Source: Sinohyriopsis cumingii (Eukaryota; Mollusca; Bivalvia; Unionida; Unionidae). Taken from it: a DNA stretch of 64,000 nt. Below, in pieces: positions 59,830 to 64,000 of the stretch. The DNA lies in contig JAPYKE020000572.1 in assembly GCA_028554795.2 (NCBI GenBank), positions 1-64,000 on the forward strand, written 5' to 3'. The position numbers and the translations under genes were made by a program. Positions within the stretch are counted from its first letter, which is position 1, and every line of letters begins with the position of its first letter. Below the pieces are notes generated by a model. The model saw only the letters and a program-made list of their open reading frames with translations. It did not search any database and had not been told where the DNA came from.

Positions 59830-60360
59830 ATATCGTCCCAGTGGGCTCTGTAATGCTAATTCACACTGAGGTTATAAATCTTGAGGCTATATCGTCCCAG
59901 GGTGTCTGTAATGCTAATTCCCACTGAGGCTATATCGTCCCAGGGTGTCTGTAATGCTAATTCCCACTGAGGCTATAAATCTTTTGGCTATATCGTCCCA
60001 GTGGTGTCTGTAATGCCAATTCCCATTGAGGCTATAAATCTTGAGGCTATATCGTCCCGGGGGTGGTATGGTGTCTGTAATGTATTTTCACACTGAGGTT
60101 ATAAATCTTGAGGCTATATCGTCCCAGGGTGTCTGTAATGCTAATTCCCACTGAGGCTATAAATCTTGAAGCTATATCGTCCCAGTGGTGTCTGTAATGC
60201 CAATTCCCACTGAGGCTATAAATCTTGAGGCTATATCGTCCCGGGGGTGGTATGGTGTCTGTAATGTATTTTCCCACTGAGGCTATAAATCTTGAGGCTA
60301 TATCGTCCCAGGGTGTCTGTCATGCTAATTCCCATTGAGGCTATGTGGTCCCACTTAACT
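59830..60360. repeat. terminal minisatellite of element 4 with TATA-like units
   Basis: About nine units of roughly 58 bases combine gaggctataaatcttgaggc, tatatcgtcccagggtgtct and gtaatgctaattcccact. Some units carry a variant gggggtggtatggtgtct. Each unit brings a ctataaat box. The stretch gtaatgctaattccca also ends element 1, so terminal arrays are a feature of this family. Confidence 0.9.
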
Positions 60361-60363
60361 ACT

Positions 60364-61528
60364 ATACATATATGTGTGTGTGTGCGCACACGGTTTCATC
60401 GCATGACTGCAGAAAACTCCACAAAAGTGTATTGTTGCACAATGCATGAAAACAAAGGGCAGTAGTTCAACCCTAGACACACATAACAGCTAGCCTGCTA
60501 TCGTTGATAAAAAAAATTCAATATATTCTTCAATAGAACAATATTTACTTATTTGAACTGAATGCATTGTTGCCACAGAAACTTATAGTTATCACTGACA
60601 CACTTAGAGCTTGAATAGCGTCTCTTTCTCGAAAATAGTCGAAAACTCTCTGCTCAAAATTCTCGTAATTTTTTAAAAGAACAAAATGTATACCTCTGTT
60701 GACAGGAAATGTGAGGTAACATAATTCTGGCCCCTCTGTCAAAAAACTAAATTCGACAAAAATTTCATTTGAAGATATTTGGACCAATAGAAATGCCTCA
60801 ACTCTCGCTTTCAAAGTAGTTGGCAGTTTAATGCAACATTTAGCGGTTTCAAGAAAGATTTAAAAGTTTTCGAATAGCATTTTGAAGCTTCTAGTAAAAT
60901 GTATTAAGCGAGATGTCGAATAAAGTTTTATAATGGAGACATTTGTTTTATAGAGATATAAAACAATGTAAATCATGAGAATGACTAACTACTTTGAGCT
61001 GCTTGTAGATTAACTCAAATCCAGTGGTTAATTATGAAATGTATACCAGTGCTCCGCGTGTATAAAACGCACGATACAGTTTAATATATACAATCTGGAA
61101 TAGACACAAAATTAGAAAAATAATGACTTCAGACATAAACACGTCTTTGGAAATATGTGTATCTCGTGACGTTTTAATTCTGTTTTATGGTATAAAACTT
61201 TATTTTGGTATGACTTGTATTAGGACACTTAGGAATTTACACGTATGCTTAGGATACGTCAATGACTCGATACATTTCATATTGTCAAAAATACATACAA
61301 TTTGGTGAGTAGAACTAGGGCAAAAGAAGTATTGCATTATATCATTTTAGTATCTATAAGAAATAGACTTTAAGTTGTTTTTTCTAAATATTTTTAATTA
61401 GGTTATCGACTTCCAGTTCCTTGCTTAGTCTTTCTGCAGCTTTACCGAGAGTACATGCTCAGGACGTTGCGGAGGAACAGTATGCATGCATTGTTATTAT
61501 TCTTTGTGAAGATTATTTATCTACATGC

Positions 61529-61559
<31 letters not shown>

Positions 61560-64000
61560 TGCATGTATGCATGTATGTATGTATGTATGTATGTATGTAT
61601 GTATGTATGTGTGTATGTATCCTACAATGCCTACCCTTTTTTGTACTTCTATCCATATATATATATGGTTTATAGTGCAAAACTGGTAAGCATTATGAAG
61701 TATATAAGGGTAATAGTACAAAAGGTGTAGACATAATGGAGTATCTATGGGGAATATTAAAATGGAGTAGGCATTATTGAATATATGGCTAATAATACAA
61801 AAAGGCGTAGGGCATCATGAAATATTTATATTGGCAATATTACAAAACGGGTAGGCAATATGAAATATATCTATTGGCAATAGTACAACAGTGGTAAGCC
61901 TTACTGAACAGCAATATGGGTAATAGTACAAAAGTAAAATTCTGTCATAAACATTCGTTCTGAAAATGTTAGATTGGGTGTAATGTTTACTACATTAAAA
62001 TTAATACAAACAATGATAATGACAATTGTTTGTTAGCAATGTAGACCAGACGCCCATAAGACTTTAATATCAAATATAATATTATAATAGTGAAAAGAGT
62101 GATATATTGTAATAAATATAAAACAAAAACGAAAATCCAACAACAACAATATAAATATATAGAAAGATTAAATAGGAATAACGTATCTTATGTTACGTGT
62201 TTAGGCTCGAATAAATAGTAACAGAAGAAAGAGTGAAAACAACAAGCTTTGAGAAAAATATAATAATTTATATTCCTGGAAAAATGCTGCAAAAATGAAA
62301 CAATATAAATTTACGGTTTTAAAAGTCAAATGAACAAAATCCAAGAATAAACCACGAATAAAACTTTAGAAGTCCGTAAAATAAGATGTTCTAATCATTT
62401 CAAGTTCAAGTCCTGACGAAGCATCCAAAATGGATGACCTATGCTGTAACCTGTAGTGTGTTGGAGTCTACAGTTCCTTGTAGAAACAAGAAATATCACT
62501 CCGGTCATGGAAATCCGAATAAATCTTATAAGAGCTGTCTTTGTTCAAGAATTTCGTATGAGCACATGTATATCTCCAGGAAAACCAATTATTTGAAATA
62601 ACTCCAAACGACACAACACTCTCCAGTGTAAAAGCCCAACTGAGACTGAGAATATTTCTCCAAAACAAAGGTTATATCGTGTTCTAAAACACAGTTTCTA
62701 AAATCCCCAAGTTGCGAAATCGAAAAAGGAGCTCACGTGATCATGTTTATATCACGAACGCCTAACATGACCCTGACGAAAACCAATCATTTTACTCTAA
62801 GAAATAACATTTAAAAAATTGTTTATATCTTAGATCACGTATTTCCATCATGACCTTGACAACAATCAATCAATTTAAAATATTAATTTTGAATCAAGAT
62901 CAGGATCTAGATCAACATTTGGTGTTTACTAAAACGAACAGTCAAGTTCAAACTATTTTCTGAAAAAAGTATCATCTCCAGTGAATAAATGTACATTACA
63001 ATAGCATGCAATAAAAAAATCAGATATACATAACACATCAGATAGCTATGATATTTTATACGGTTGAAGATACATTCTGTGAGCAAAATATATTTGTTTA
63101 TTTGTGTTAATAATATAGTAAACTGTCCATCAACTCTCTTCTATGGAATGCTGAAAATACATTGCGCAAGTTGACATAGTATGACTGAACTAGACACATT
63201 TCATTTTTAGTAAAGTTGGTTGCATTTCGTCAGTGAAAATATAAGCATCTCAAGTTTCAAAATAGACGACATCCAGAGTTTTCGGATCTGGTAGATACAG
63301 ATGTACTTCTTCCGCAATATCTGTATTAATATCGATCCTGGCGGTCTTGAACAAATCAATAACAAAACAAAACGATTGTTATGACGAAACAATTAAGTTT
63401 GCTTCTAAATCAACATTAATATAACTTATTCTAAACTTATTTAGAAATGGCTATTTAAACCGTTGTCTTTTATAATACTCCGGATCCCTCAAAGTGGTTA
63501 TTTTTAAAGTTATCTGATCTTTACATTGAATGCTCGTACCTGCGTACTGTTTCTTTAAGAATATCTTTAAGGAAGTTGCTAGTTCATCACATCTTTCAAG
63601 GCTGGTGTTAAAACATGTATGCTGCGTTAAGACTCTAAGTCTTAAACAAAGTAACAGTCAACAAGTTTTGTAAAATTCAACGAAACATTTATTCCCCTTG
63701 AATTCAAAGTAGAAACGCAAAAATAACTTATGGTATTGCAAAATAAATCCCAAAATAATCATAGAATTTTATTGTCTGATAGGTAAAGTGAAATTATAAC
63801 ACTGATGTACTCGTAATTATTCGTTCCTGCTTTAATTATTATTGCGTGGAGCAACTTTTACTTGTGATCAGATATAATTTTATAGCAATCATTCATTTAA
63901 ATTATTCAATAAAATTACAAAGTGCTCATGCAAGTTTTGGACTACAATACTGCCCTTATATAGTGTTGCATTCAGTTATCAAAGCTCATTTACGTTCATT
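60364..64000. other. AT-rich flank of element 4
   Basis: No exon, RNA gene or transposon end was recognised. The hexamer ATACAT at 60364-60369 would be the target duplication if a left end is found. Open frames here are short. Confidence 0.45.
61527..61620. repeat. (ATGT)n microsatellite
   Basis: About 23 atgt units with a few gcatgt variants, like the tract at 16585. The Cys-Met-Tyr-Val frames are artefacts. Confidence 0.95.

Larger units (their letters stand above)
53240..60363. mobile_element. Polinton element 4, same family as element 1, one end missing
   Basis: It contains a BIR-domain gene and a long protein-primed polymerase on the minus strand, a divergent CCHC gene, further small genes and a terminal minisatellite. 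The right end ...ttaactact at 60363 shares ACTACT with element 1. I found no matching left end near 53,240, nor any capsid, protease, integrase or ATPase part, so about half of a Polinton is absent. It is broken, with about half a dozen interruptions in the polymerase. The BIR frame looks whole. It is moderately old. Confidence 0.85.

Noticed and set aside
62400-62470. Possible retroelement edge (cctgacgaagcatccaaaatgg)
   Set aside because: Only a vague likeness to non-LTR or Penelope termini, with no coding sequence or repeat structure around it.

Overview
This is eukaryotic DNA, most likely from a lophotrochozoan and probably a mollusc. It is AT-rich, has GT/AG introns of hundreds of bases to over 10 kb, many microsatellites and minisatellites, tRNA-derived SINEs, LINE, Penelope and mariner debris, and four large Polinton (Maverick) fossils. 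The phylum is inference; the eukaryotic nature is seen directly.

Host gene. One plus-strand gene can be followed from about 320 to 42,224, open at both sides. The first six exons (320-492, 16036-16131, 16879-17007, 19172-19315, 29773-29857, 30395-30507) join in consistent splice phase. They encode a right-handed parallel beta-helix with repeated turns such as VIEYNHVHHT, VIRYNYIHHT and IVRYNIFYN. Two more exons (37289-37445, 38098-38238) give the end of this region and a Ser/Pro/His-rich linker. Two paralogous cysteine-rich module exons follow (40176-40363, 42022-42224). I see no host exon from 42,225 to 64,000.

Polintons in the introns. Element 1 (750-14558) has 4.6-kb terminal inverted repeats and a perfect 6-bp target-site duplication, CTTAAT. 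Its unique core is only 4.6 kb and carries an integrase chromodomain remnant, a membrane protein, an intact minor capsid protein, a major-capsid remnant and an adenain-type protease. Both arms carry the same CCHC-knuckle gene and polymerase 5' end, so one end looks replaced by an inverted copy of the other. Element 2 (about 21,040-28,300) is an AT-rich member of another family, with capsid, protease, fibre-like, helicase, integrase, zinc-ribbon/phospholipase-like and packaging-ATPase remnants. Element 3 (about 32,100-36,800) is a more decayed relative of element 2. A mariner fragment lies just upstream of element 2.

Downstream region. From 42.2 to 53 kb there are microsatellites, minisatellites, a Penelope-like fragment, a LINE tail, a SINE and otherwise featureless DNA. 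Element 4 (about 53,240-60,363) belongs to the element 1 family. It keeps a long decayed protein-primed polymerase, the divergent CCHC gene, a terminal minisatellite and, unexpectedly, an open reading frame with a BIR (inhibitor-of-apoptosis type) domain. The last 3.6 kb hold only simple repeats.

Points of most interest: the very long inverted repeats of element 1 with their kappaB/CRE/TATA clusters, the BIR gene in element 4, the divergent promoter shared by elements 1 and 4, and the frame discontinuity shared by the two host module exons.
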